Below, in pieces: positions 8,467-16,500 of a stretch of DNA of 41,030 nucleotides; within the stretch, counting starts at the first letter, position 1; every line of letters begins with the position of its first letter. A program made the position numbers and the translations under genes. This DNA comes from Anaeromicrobium sp. (GTDB lineage Bacteria; Bacillota; Clostridia; Peptostreptococcales; Thermotaleaceae): assembly GCF_025210435.1 (NCBI RefSeq), contig NZ_JAOART010000074.1, positions 1-41,030 on the forward strand, read 5' to 3'. A model generated the notes under the pieces. That model worked only from the letters and a program-made list of their open reading frames with translations. It did no database searches and was not told where the DNA came from.

Positions 8467-9663
8467 ATGAAATATAAGCTACTTTCAAGTATTTTTTATA
8501 GTGATAATGAGAATTATGAGACCTTCTATAAAAATAGATTTAATAGTGAGTCAACGTATAAATTCAACTTCAAAGTAGGAAATTATAATTCTTTTGTTGT
8601 TATTAATCATGAAATATTGCAAAGGGTTGAAAGAGTTATAGAAATGGATAAACAACTATTATTACAACTAAAGAGTGTTCCAATAATAGCAATAGACCAA
8701 TATACAAAAAAATGTTTAATTGATGAAATAAAAATGACTAATGAAATAGAAGGTGTTAATAGTACAAGAAAAGAAATAAACGATATTCTAAATGATAAAA
8801 CAGATAAGAAAAAACAAGAGAGATTATATGGATTAGTGAAAAAGTATGAAATGTTGTTATATGAAGATATAAAACTTGAAACATGTAAAGACATTAGGAA
8901 TTTATATGATGAATTAGTTCTTAAAGAAGTGGTAAAGGAAGATTCAAGCAATGAACCTGATGGTAATATTTTTAGAAAAAATAAAGTTTATGTGCAAAGT
9001 CCTACTGGAAACATAATTCACAGTGGTGTTTACCCTGAAGACAAGATTACAGAGAGTATGTCCCAATGTTTAAATATTTTAAAGAATGAAGAATATAATT
9101 TTTTAATTAGAATAGCTGTTTTTCATTATATGTTCGGATATATTCATCCATTTTATGATGGAAATGGGAGAACAAGTAGATTTATAAGTAGCTATCTGTT
9201 ATCTCGTAAATTACAACATTTAGTATCCTACAGATTATCATATACAGTAAAAGAGAATATTAAATCCTATCATAAAATTTTTAAGGTGGTCAATGATGAA
9301 AAAAACAGAGGAGATATAACATATTTTGTCATAAAATTCTTTGATATTCTCATAGAATCAATTAATGATTTGTGTACATCTTTAAATGAAAGATATAATA
9401 AATTAAAGTATTTTAGATCTATAATAAATAATATGTCTGAGGATGAAAAAATAAAAAGTATTTTATTTGTATTGATTCAAAATACTTTATTTGGAGATAG
9501 TGGATTAAGTGTAAGTGAGATATGTGAAATTTCTAAGGTAGGAAATTCTAAGGTTAGGAAGGCACTTAAAGATTTAAAAGATAAAGGTGTATTATTGATT
9601 GAAAAGGATGGAAGAAAATATATGTATGACATAAATTTAGATAAAATAACTAATTATTCATAG
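8467..9663 (+). CDS. Fic-domain protein (class II, N-terminal inhibitory helix) with C-terminal winged helix
   Basis: A 398-residue protein. The Fic active site HPFYDGNGRT (227-236) is complete, with the catalytic histidine, so AMP transfer to a target protein is expected of the family. An inhibitory-helix motif of the form (S/T)xxxE(G/N) is present as TNEIEG (91-96), placing it in the self-inhibited class II group that needs no separate antitoxin. Residues about 345-390 look like a winged helix (LSVSEICEISKVGNSKVRKA), seen in many Fic proteins. I start at 8467 after AAAGGAG; a longer frame from 8416 lacks a ribosome binding site. Flanks contain a hairpin, gene remnants and a repeat, suggesting acquired DNA. 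Confidence 0.87.
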   Translation: MKYKLLSSIFYSDNENYETFYKNRFNSESTYKFNFKVGNYNSFVVINHEILQRVERVIEMDKQLLLQLKSVPIIAIDQYTKKCLIDEIKMTNEIEGVNSTRKEINDILNDKTDKKKQERLYGLVKKYEMLLYEDIKLETCKDIRNLYDELVLKEVVKEDSSNEPDGNIFRKNKVYVQSPTGNIIHSGVYPEDKITESMSQCLNILKNEEYNFLIRIAVFHYMFGYIHPFYDGNGRTSRFISSYLLSRKLQHLVSYRLSYTVKENIKSYHKIFKVVNDEKNRGDITYFVIKFFDILIESINDLCTSLNERYNKLKYFRSIINNMSEDEKIKSILFVLIQNTLFGDSGLSVSEICEISKVGNSKVRKALKDLKDKGVLLIEKDGRKYMYDINLDKITNYS

Positions 9664-9685
9664 TATTATAGAGGAAATTAGATTT

Positions 9686-9707
9686 GTTCCTGGTTTTTAT
9701 CAGGGAC
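9686..9707 (+). terminator. possible terminator after fic
   Basis: GTTCCTG (9686-9692) pairs with CAGGGAC (9701-9707), including one G-T pair, about 22 bases after the fic stop. The following T-run is weak. Confidence 0.4.
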
Positions 9708-9764
9708 ATCTTCATATGAAAATCTTAATATAAGCTTTGTAAATTCAATCATATATCTAAGGTA

Positions 9765-9925
9765 TAAGGCATATGAAAAAAATAAACTAGTCAGGTTCCT
9801 GAGGAATTTCAATTATTTTCAAGGCATGGTGAGGGAGCATATTAAACATATTTAAGCGACTCCATAATGAAGAAAATAATTCAAATAACCAGTGAAATAA
9901 TTAATTTATTTTTTGAATATGCCTA
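9765..9925. repeat. repeat family 1, copy B (full length, about 161 bp)
   Basis: It begins TAAGGCATATG and ends ATATGCCTA. The left arm (about 55 bases, with AAATAAACTAGTCAG and ATTATTTTC) is an imperfect inverted repeat of the right arm (AATAATTCAAATAACCAG ... TTTTTTGAATATGCC). The central 50 bases carry a second AAGGCATGG. It is non-coding and almost identical in plan to copies C and D. Confidence 0.9.
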
Positions 9926-10252
9926 AAGCTGATTTGATTGGAAAAATAGATATGAGAAAATTGTAGAACAAAATGAGCTTTAGGCTCCCTTTATTCTAAA
10001 TGCCTTGTTGAGTTTTATTTAGTACGATTTCACGTATGCAAACAATTCATCTAATAATGCTACTCTTCTATCTAACAATAATAATGGATGACCCACCTCT
10101 GAAAAATTCATGGCTTTTGGCTTTTATAATTCCTGAACTTGATTATTTTCCTTTTTAAAACGTTTACATTATAATAGAATTGAATGTCATTTGTGAAATA
10201 TGGACTTTTTACAAATATAGTAACGAAAATGTAACTATGGAGGAGGTTTTTC
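9926..10252. other. intergenic stretch with a minor gene remnant
   Basis: Between repeat copy B and the HxlR gene there is no convincing gene. A short minus-strand remnant (10019-10111) is listed separately. GGAGGAGG just before 10253 belongs to the HxlR gene. Confidence 0.5.
10019..10111 (-). pseudogene. possible 3' remnant of an unidentified gene
   Basis: A 30-codon minus-strand frame reads MNFSEVGHPLLLLDRRVALL then DELFAYVKSY and a stop. Its composition looks like real protein, yet it has no ribosome binding site and an in-frame stop a few codons upstream. It may be the tail of a lost gene; I do not recognise the family. Confidence 0.25.
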
Positions 10253-10597
10253 ATGAAAAAAAAGGTGGTTTGTGAGATGGAAGTCACTTTAGATATAATA
10301 GGTGGAAAATATAAGGCCACAATTTTATATATATTAGGAGGAGAGGGAACAAAGCGATTTGGTGAATTAAAATCTTTCATTTGTAATGTGTCTCATAAAA
10401 CTTTAACTAATCAATTGAGGGAACTAGAAGAAGATGGTTTAGTTCATAGAGAAATATATCCAGAAGTTCCTCCAAAGGTGGAATATAGTTTAACAAAAAA
10501 GGGAAAGACACTGATCCCCATACTAGAAGCCATGTGTGAATGGGGAGAAATAAATATGGGAGACAAATATGAACTAATAAATCCATTATGTAAATAA
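10253..10597 (+). CDS. HxlR-family transcriptional regulator
   Basis: A 114-residue winged helix-turn-helix protein. The HxlR signature is clear: [46 protein letters not shown] and [14 protein letters not shown]. Cys7, just before the first helix, is in the place where redox-sensing members (YodB/HypR type) keep their reactive cysteine, so thiol or aldehyde stress is a possible signal. GGAGGAGG precedes the ATG. It has no adjacent target gene: repeat copy B lies upstream and copy C begins directly after its stop codon, so its partner may have been lost or lie elsewhere. Confidence 0.87.
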   Translation: MKKKVVCEMEVTLDIIGGKYKATILYILGGEGTKRFGELKSFICNVSHKTLTNQLRELEEDGLVHREIYPEVPPKVEYSLTKKGKTLIPILEAMCEWGEINMGDKYELINPLCK

Positions 10598-10756
10598 AAG
10601 GCATATGAAAGAATTAAACTAGTCAGTTCTATGAGGAATTTGGATTATTTTCAAGGCATGGTGAGCGAGCATATTAAATATATGTAAGCGAATCCATAAC
10701 GAAGAAAATAATTCAAATAACCAGTGAAATGACTAATTTATTTTTGAATATGCCTA
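10598..10756. repeat. repeat family 1, copy C (full length, about 159 bp)
   Basis: It starts immediately after the HxlR stop codon (AAAGGCATATG) and ends GAATATGCCTA about 12 bases before the stop of the convergent kinase gene. Core and right arm match copies B and D almost base for base; the left arm differs at several positions. Folded, the two arms could act as a terminator for both converging genes. Confidence 0.9.
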
Positions 10757-10768
10757 AGAGGCAGAGAT

Positions 10769-12259
10769 TTAACTTCTGCCTTTTGGTAGCTTTATATTGA
10801 AAGTTACATATTGATTTTTAGATTCGGCCCAGATGTTTCCACCGTGGAGTTTCACTATACTTTTACATATACTAAGGCCTAATCCGCTACCACCCTTAGA
10901 ACTATTTCGAGATTTTTCTAATCTATAGAATCTATCAAAGATTTTAGTTAGTTCGCTAGGGTCAATAGTATCTGCCTTATTAGTAACAGATAAAAGAACA
11001 TGATCCATATGGTTATATAGTTTTATATGAACAATACTAGGTTTCATACTGTATTTTATACTATTAGATATGAGATTTTCAAAAACCCTTACCATTTTAT
11101 CTCCATCTAGTTTAACTATGACGGGTTCATTTGGAACATGTAGACTTAAGGTCACATTGTTATCATCTGCCATAACAATCATTTCATCTACTAATTGTTT
11201 TAGCATACCGTTTAATCTTATGGAGGATTCATTAAGGTCTATACCCTTGTTGGTTAATTTTGTATATTCAAATAAATCATCTATTAATACTTTTAGTTTT
11301 TCAGCCCTGTTAAAGGCTATAGTCGAATATTCCTTTAGTTCTTCTTCAGTAGAATATTTTCCATCTTTCACTAGATTCAAATAACCAATAATAGAAGTCA
11401 GTGGAGTACGTAAATCATGGGATACATTGGTTATTAACTGGTTTTTAGTTATCTCTGCTTCCCTTTCCTTTGCTATTTTTATTTTTAGTTCTGATTCCAT
11501 ATGGTTTATATTCTGAGCTAGAAGGGATAGTTCATTACCTCCCCTTACAGGAACTTTATAATCTAAATCTCCCTTTGCTATTTCCATAAGGCCACTAGAT
11601 ATTTCTTCTATATAGGATACGGCCTTCTTAGTCAAAAATAAGAAGAAAGCTATAAATGTAATGGTACCTAATAATAGGCCTGCCCCTAATATGTTTTCAG
11701 AATATTTATATTTTACTTCGGGAGTTGGTATGGAACTTACTATTAAATAAGTCTTAACATCTTTAAAATTAATGGGGTAGAAGGTATAAAATACCTTTCG
11801 TTGATACAATGAAGTATCTATCCTTGAATGAAGTATATCTCTTATTAATTTGTGGATATCCACTTTTACAGAAGGGTTATCTCCAACAGATATTAAAATA
11901 TTTCCATCTAAATCTGTAATCATTATATTTAAGTTGTAGTTCATGTTGTATTTATTGATTATTTCTTCTATATGAACTTTGTTTTCCAAGGAAAAATTAC
12001 CATTTACCAACTGAGAAGAAAGATTTGTAGATAATCTATCTATAGAGTTCATACTATTTGTATAATCAATATAAGTGATTCTACCAAAGTCATTATACTT
12101 AAGTATTTTAACTGTAAATGCCACTGTAATTACGGAGATTATTAGACATATGCCTGTTATGGCTAATAGCTGTAGTCTTAAGTAGGAATTAAAATTTCTC
12201 CTAGTAGAATTATATTTATCTACTAAGGAGGATAATAGGTGCTTTTTTCTATCCTTCAA
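10769..12259 (-). CDS. membrane sensor histidine kinase (OmpR-type system 1)
   Basis: A 496-residue kinase. Membrane segments near residues 29-51 and 190-210 enclose an extracytoplasmic sensor region of about 140 residues. A HAMP linker follows (about 211-262), then the dimerisation/phosphoacceptor helix NVSHDLRTPLTSIIGYL with His281, and the ATPase domain with NLISNSIKYS (N box) and GGSGLGLSICKSIV (G box). Its start overlaps the end of the response-regulator gene by 11 bases, so the two are co-translated. The signal is unknown; no transporter or resistance gene lies beside it on the same strand. Expression probably ends in repeat copy C. Confidence 0.92.
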   Translation of the reverse strand: MKDRKKHLLSSLVDKYNSTRRNFNSYLRLQLLAITGICLIISVITVAFTVKILKYNDFGRITYIDYTNSMNSIDRLSTNLSSQLVNGNFSLENKVHIEEIINKYNMNYNLNIMITDLDGNILISVGDNPSVKVDIHKLIRDILHSRIDTSLYQRKVFYTFYPINFKDVKTYLIVSSIPTPEVKYKYSENILGAGLLLGTITFIAFFLFLTKKAVSYIEEISSGLMEIAKGDLDYKVPVRGGNELSLLAQNINHMESELKIKIAKEREAEITKNQLITNVSHDLRTPLTSIIGYLNLVKDGKYSTEEELKEYSTIAFNRAEKLKVLIDDLFEYTKLTNKGIDLNESSIRLNGMLKQLVDEMIVMADDNNVTLSLHVPNEPVIVKLDGDKMVRVFENLISNSIKYSMKPSIVHIKLYNHMDHVLLSVTNKADTIDPSELTKIFDRFYRLEKSRNSSKGGSGLGLSICKSIVKLHGGNIWAESKNQYVTFNIKLPKGRS

Positions 12260-12941
12260 CTTTATACCCTACTCCCCAGATAGTCTTTAAATACTTTGGA
12301 CTTCTAGGATTTTCTTCAATTTTCTCACGAATTTTCCTTATATGAACCATTACTGTATTATCAGATTCAAAAAAGGTCTCTCCCCATACGGATTCATATA
12401 TTTTTTCTATACTAAAGACTACTCCCTTATTTTCAGCTAATAATTTTAAGATGCTAAATTCTCTAGGTGTCAATTTTACTTTTTCATCCTTTATGGTAAC
12501 TTGGTGAGTACTAGTATTTATTTTTAGATCATCTATTTCTATTAAATCATTTTCCAAGTATGTAGAATTAAATTTCTTATATCTTCTTAGTTGTGACTTT
12601 ACTCGGGCCATTAACTCCAAAGGATTAAAGGGTTTAGTCATGTAATCGTCTGCTCCTATGGTTAATCCTAATATTTTATCCGTATCATCTCCCTTTGCAG
12701 ATAAAATTATTATAGGTATATTTTTACTTTTTCTAATTTCTATACATGCAGATATTCCATCCATATTAGGCATCATCACATCTAATATTATAAGATCTAT
12801 CTTTTGATTATTAAGTATATGTAAAGCTTCCTCACCGTCAGATCCTAAGATTGTATCGTAACCTTCGCCCTTAAGATATATACTAAGCAGGTCCCTAATT
12901 TCCTTCTCATCATCAACAACTAGTATAAGCTCATTTTCCAT
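12249..12941 (-). CDS. OmpR/PhoB-type response regulator (system 1)
   Basis: A 230-residue regulator: receiver domain with acidic pair DDE (10-12), phosphoacceptor Asp54 in IILDVMMPNMDG and the conserved lysine in TKPFNPLEL, followed by an OmpR-type winged helix ending in YLKTIWGVGYKVEG. I start at 12941 (MENELILVV), where AAAGGAGTG is well placed, rather than eight codons earlier. It is the first gene of the pair with the histidine kinase. The 430-base region upstream contains a copy of repeat family 2. Confidence 0.93.
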   Translation of the reverse strand: MENELILVVDDEKEIRDLLSIYLKGEGYDTILGSDGEEALHILNNQKIDLIILDVMMPNMDGISACIEIRKSKNIPIIILSAKGDDTDKILGLTIGADDYMTKPFNPLELMARVKSQLRRYKKFNSTYLENDLIEIDDLKINTSTHQVTIKDEKVKLTPREFSILKLLAENKGVVFSIEKIYESVWGETFFESDNTVMVHIRKIREKIEENPRSPKYLKTIWGVGYKVEG

Positions 12942-13104
12942 AATATACACTCCTTTAGGTTTCACCTTATAAATAGTTTCGTACTATCCACGTGTTTTTA
13001 ACATAAAAGTTTTTCATAAGAACTGTTAACTAATCATCTTTATCATTAATTTTAACATTTAGTTAAATATTTGAGGCCTTATGATTTTCTTAATATTTAG
13101 GTTT
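12942..13104. other. upstream region of two-component system 1
   Basis: This spacer is AT-rich and holds the ribosome binding site AAAGGAGTG for the regulator gene. I could not pick a clear -35/-10 pair. Repeat family 2 begins at its right end. Confidence 0.4.
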
Positions 13105-13222
13105 TATAGATTTTTTGATTTTAAATTTGTTTTATACAGTAACTTGCCTACAAGGGAAAAGATTTTCAATAGTTTCCTGAAATAGGCCCGCATAAAGCAA
13201 GTTTATACACCAGAAATCTATA
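13105..13222. repeat. repeat family 2, short copy (about 118 bp)
   Basis: The left arm runs TATAGATTTTTTGATTTTAA, then TTTATACAGTAACTTGCC. The right arm, on the opposite strand, reads TATAGATTTCTGGTGTATAA, then ACTTGCTTTATGCGGGCC. The two arms are imperfect inverted repeats. The outer sequence is nearly identical to that at 25342-25580, which has an extra centre of about 115 bases. Confidence 0.8.
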
Positions 13223-13396
13223 TAAGAAGAAAATTTATACTATAATAAACTAAATATTATCATAGTATAAGAAATTATAAAAGAAGATGGAAAATTATTT
13301 AACCATTTCTATCCATTAAATGGTAGAATATATTTTGGGCTGTATTTCATATGAAATGGTAAAATCAAATTAGGATATATATGGTGGAGGGCTTAT

Positions 13397-13837
13397 ATGG
13401 GAAAGGTGCTCAATAGACATGTGTGGATAATAGTTTTAGGAGTTATAGTTTTTATAGCATTAATTAGCATCAATATAAATTTAATGGGAATTACTTATAT
13501 AGTAACAGGACAGGATACGGTAAGTACAGTGGGGAAAGTTATAGGTTTTGAGGAAGAAGATGATTTTACCCATGATAGAAATTATATAAAAAGGGCTCCT
13601 CTTATAAAGTTCATAGATGAAAATAGTGTGGCCAGAATATTTAAAGGAAAGTTTCAGTATAATAGTTTATATAGTGAGGAAGAGTGTGTAGATTTAATTT
13701 ATTCTAAAGATAATAAGGAATTGGTAATTATAAACTCTTATAAGGAGTATTTGACCAATTTATTAAGTATATTTATCTTATTAGTATTGATTCTTATATT
13801 TGTTGTTCCAAATATAGGTAAAAAGAAATATAAATAA
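13397..13837 (+). CDS. DUF3592-like small membrane protein
   Basis: A 146-residue protein with a membrane segment at each end (about 9-33 and 118-140) and an extracytoplasmic or cytoplasmic beta-rich domain between them. The order VGKVIGFEEE..., APLIKFIDENSVAR, then YNSLYSEEECVDLIYSKDNK resembles DUF3592 proteins (G+V segment, P-x-I-x-F segment, vLYnP-like segment), whose function is unknown. GGAGGG precedes the ATG. It is a single gene with its own terminator, just before the metal ATPase promoter; no functional link is evident. The family call is by pattern only. Confidence 0.65.
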   Translation: MGKVLNRHVWIIVLGVIVFIALISININLMGITYIVTGQDTVSTVGKVIGFEEEDDFTHDRNYIKRAPLIKFIDENSVARIFKGKFQYNSLYSEEECVDLIYSKDNKELVIINSYKEYLTNLLSIFILLVLILIFVVPNIGKKKYK

Positions 13838-13842
13838 ATTAT

Positions 13843-13882
13843 AAAAAAGTATCTTTTTTAAGCTTAAAAAAGATACTTTTTT
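13843..13882. terminator. perfect 40-bp palindromic terminator
   Basis: AAAAAAGTATCTTTTTTAAG (13843-13862) is followed directly by its exact complement (13863-13882), ending in T residues. It should work on either strand and closes the DUF3592-like gene. Confidence 0.88.
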
Positions 13883-13883
13883 A

Positions 13884-13941
13884 TTGACTATAAGATACAG
13901 AGGGTGTATTATTAAATTAATATATGAATAGATGTTCATAT
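13884..13941 (+). promoter_or_regulatory. promoter and ArsR/CadC-like operator of the metal ATPase gene
   Basis: TTGACT (13884-13889) and TATTAT (13907-13912) are 17 bases apart. Just downstream, ATATGAATA-GA-TGTTCATAT (13922-13941) is a near-perfect palindrome of the kind bound by ArsR/SmtB metal sensors such as CadC or CzrA. No metal-sensor gene adjoins it, so the repressor would act in trans. Confidence 0.7.
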
Positions 13942-13986
13942 GTAACGGGAAATAAAAAGAATATAACCATATGGGGAGGTTTTTAA

Positions 13987-16314
13987 ATGAATGAAAAACA
14001 TACACATAATCATGGATGCTGCTGTTGTTGTGATTATGGTGAGCATAAAAATCATGAAGAACATATAGATAGGGAACCATGTAATAGTAAAACTAATTGC
14101 CAAGAAGATGAGGACGGAAGCCACCACCATGAGGAGGGTGACTGTTGTGGACACCACCATAATGATCATTTGAAGAATGAAATAAATAATACTATGAAAG
14201 AAACTGCTACTTCAATGGGTAAGGATTATATGATAAAAGAGTTTTTAGTGAAGGGGTTACACTGTGGATCTTGTGCAGCTAAAATAGAAGATAAAGCAGG
14301 GAAGCTAAGTGATGTAAATAGGGTAATTATGAACTTCGCCACTTCTACATTAACTATAGAAGGTAGTAAAAAACATATGGATTCCATAATAAATGAAGTT
14401 AAAACTATAGTAAATCAAGTGGAACCGGGAACCATAGTAACGGAAAAAAGTCATACAAGTAAGAATGAAATAAAAGAAGAACCTACAAATAAATCAAGGC
14501 TATATAGAATGGGTATGGGAATACTAGTATTTCTAGGAGCATTATATTTTAGGGATGAATCTTTTAGTGTACTACTATTCGCAATGAGTTATTTTGCCAT
14601 AGGAAAGGATATAATATTAAAATCCCTTAGAAATATACTAGGAGGACAATTGTTTGATGAGAATTTCTTAATGACCATAGCCACAGTGGCAGCCTTTGCC
14701 ATAGGAGAATATCCAGAAGCTGTAATGGTTGTACTATTATATGAAATAGGAGAGCATTTCCAAGAAAAAGCAGTAGAATCTTCTAGAAAATCCATAGTAG
14801 ATCTTATGGATATAAGACCTGACTATGCCAATTTACAAGAAGAACATGACCTTAAAAGAGTGTCACCCTATCATGTTAATAGGGGAGATATAATAGTAGT
14901 AAAACCAGGAGAAAAGGTACCATTAGATGGTGAAATAATAGAAGGGTCATCTTCTGTAGATACATCAGCTTTAACGGGAGAATCAGCCTTGAGAGATGTA
15001 ACTAAAGGAGATGCAATAGTAAGTGGTTTCATAAATATAGATGGAGTTCTTACTATAAAAGTTAGTAAAAACTTTAAAGAATCAGCCGTATCTAAGATAC
15101 TAGACCTAGTTGAAAATGCCAGTGGTAAAAAGGCTAAAACGGAAAAGAGAATAACTAAATTTGCTAGATACTATACACCAGTAGTAGTGTTAGCAGCTAT
15201 TATAACAGCCCTATTACCCCCACTTTTAATGGAAGGTGAAAGTTTCCATCTATGGATTTACAAGGCAGCAATATTCCTAGTAATATCTTGTCCCTGTGCC
15301 CTAGTAATATCTGTACCAATGGGATATTTTGCAGGATTAGGAGCTTCTTCTAAAAATGGTATTTTAGTTAAAGGTGGAAATTATCTAGAGGCACTAACTG
15401 AAATAGATAGGGTAGTATTTGATAAAACAGGAACTTTAACTAAGGGAAATTTTAAAGTGGATAAAATAGTAGGTGCCAATGGAATTTCAAAGGATGAACT
15501 ATTAAAATATACATCCTACGTGGAAAGTTTTTCAAACCATCCAATTGCCTTATCAATAATTAAGGAATATGAAGGAACAATAGACAAAAAGCTAGTTAAA
15601 GAATATAAAGATGTTACGGGTAAAGGTGTTATGGCCCTAGTTGATGGAGTGAAAGTGGCTAGTGGTAATAAGAGACTTATGGATCAATTAAAAATAGAAT
15701 GTGATTCTGTAGATGAAGTTGGAACCATAGTGTATACTGCCATAGATGGTAAATATGGAGGACATATTCTAATAAAGGATGAAGTTAAGAAAGATTCAAA
15801 AGATGCCATAAGAAAACTTAAAGAGAATAATATAAAAGAAGTAGTAATGCTTACGGGTGATAAAAAAGAAGTGGCTGATCTAGTAGGTAAAGAGTTAAAT
15901 ATTGATAGGGTATATTCAGAACTTCTACCTCAAAATAAGGTAGAAAAGGTGGAGGAATTATATGATGAAAATATTAAAGGCCTAGCATTTGTAGGGGATG
16001 GTATAAATGATGCTCCCGTACTTGCAAGGGCCAACGTGGGAATTGCTATGGGTGGCGTTGGCTCTGATGCTGCCATAGAAGCTGCTGATGTGGTAATAAT
16101 GAATGATGAACCATCTAAATTAGCAGTAGCCATAGAAATAGCTAAGAAAACTAAAAAAATAGTAAATATGAATATAGGTATGTCTGTAGGTATAAAATTA
16201 TTAGTATTCATATTAACATTTATGAATTTAGGTACTATGTGGTTAGCCATATTTGCCGATGTGGGTGTGGCCACATTAGCCGTAATGAACTCTATGAGAA
16301 TATTAAAAGAATAG
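13987..16314 (+). CDS. heavy-metal P-type ATPase (Cd/Zn/Pb type) with Cys/His-rich N-terminus
   Basis: A 775-residue P1B-type ATPase. The first 62 residues are an unusual metal-ligand tail with HTHNH, five consecutive cysteines (11-15), a HHH cluster, CC and another HHH cluster. A heavy-metal-associated domain follows (about 82-150) with GLHCGSC (Cys93, Cys96). The pump core has TGES in the actuator, the CPC metal-transport motif at 435-437, phosphorylation site DKTGTLT (Asp479) and GDGINDAPVLARANVGIAMG. SCPCALVISVPMG fits the Cd/Zn/Pb-exporting ZntA/CadA group rather than copper pumps. GGGGAGG precedes the ATG. A metal-sensor-type operator lies in its promoter. Confidence 0.93.
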   Translation: MNEKHTHNHGCCCCCDYGEHKNHEEHIDREPCNSKTNCQEDEDGSHHHEEGDCCGHHHNDHLKNEINNTMKETATSMGKDYMIKEFLVKGLHCGSCAAKIEDKAGKLSDVNRVIMNFATSTLTIEGSKKHMDSIINEVKTIVNQVEPGTIVTEKSHTSKNEIKEEPTNKSRLYRMGMGILVFLGALYFRDESFSVLLFAMSYFAIGKDIILKSLRNILGGQLFDENFLMTIATVAAFAIGEYPEAVMVVLLYEIGEHFQEKAVESSRKSIVDLMDIRPDYANLQEEHDLKRVSPYHVNRGDIIVVKPGEKVPLDGEIIEGSSSVDTSALTGESALRDVTKGDAIVSGFINIDGVLTIKVSKNFKESAVSKILDLVENASGKKAKTEKRITKFARYYTPVVVLAAIITALLPPLLMEGESFHLWIYKAAIFLVISCPCALVISVPMGYFAGLGASSKNGILVKGGNYLEALTEIDRVVFDKTGTLTKGNFKVDKIVGANGISKDELLKYTSYVESFSNHPIALSIIKEYEGTIDKKLVKEYKDVTGKGVMALVDGVKVASGNKRLMDQLKIECDSVDEVGTIVYTAIDGKYGGHILIKDEVKKDSKDAIRKLKENNIKEVVMLTGDKKEVADLVGKELNIDRVYSELLPQNKVEKVEELYDENIKGLAFVGDGINDAPVLARANVGIAMGGVGSDAAIEAADVVIMNDEPSKLAVAIEIAKKTKKIVNMNIGMSVGIKLLVFILTFMNLGTMWLAIFADVGVATLAVMNSMRILKE

Positions 16315-16317
16315 AGT

Positions 16318-16479
16318 TAAGGATATGAAAAAAATAAACTAGTCAGAGCACTGAGGGATTTGGATTATTTTCAAGGCATGGTGAGTGAGCATATTAAGTA
16401 TATGTGAGCCATTCCATAACGAAGAAAATGATTCAAATGACCAGTGAAATGACTAATTTATTTTTTGAATATGCTTTAA
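16318..16479. repeat. repeat family 1, copy D (full length, about 162 bp)
   Basis: It starts three bases after the ATPase stop (TAAGGATATG) and ends GAATATGCTTTAAGG. Core (CAAGGCATGGTGAGTGAGC) and right arm match copies B and C. It fills the gap between two converging genes, together with the terminator that overlaps its right end. Confidence 0.9.
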
Positions 16480-16500
16480 GGATAGCCCAGGGCTATCCTT
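16478..16500. terminator. shared terminator between the ATPase and HD-GYP genes
   Basis: AAGGATAGCCC (16478-16488) and GGGCTATCCTT (16490-16500) form an exact palindrome between the converging genes; it overlaps the HD-GYP stop codon. Confidence 0.8.

Noticed and set aside
10769-12941. Vancomycin-type VanRS resistance system
   Set aside because: Kinase and regulator are of the general OmpR/VanRS-like class, but no vanHAX-type or other resistance genes lie nearby, so the name would be unsupported.
13781-14169. Minus-strand frames opposite the ATPase N-terminus
   Set aside because: They are the antisense of the His/Cys-rich coding region and of the palindromic terminator, with no ribosome binding site; repetitive composition explains their length.
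9765-16479. A dispersed CRISPR-like array
   Set aside because: The repeats are about 160 bp, separated by whole genes, with internal inverted symmetry; there are no regular spacers and no cas genes.
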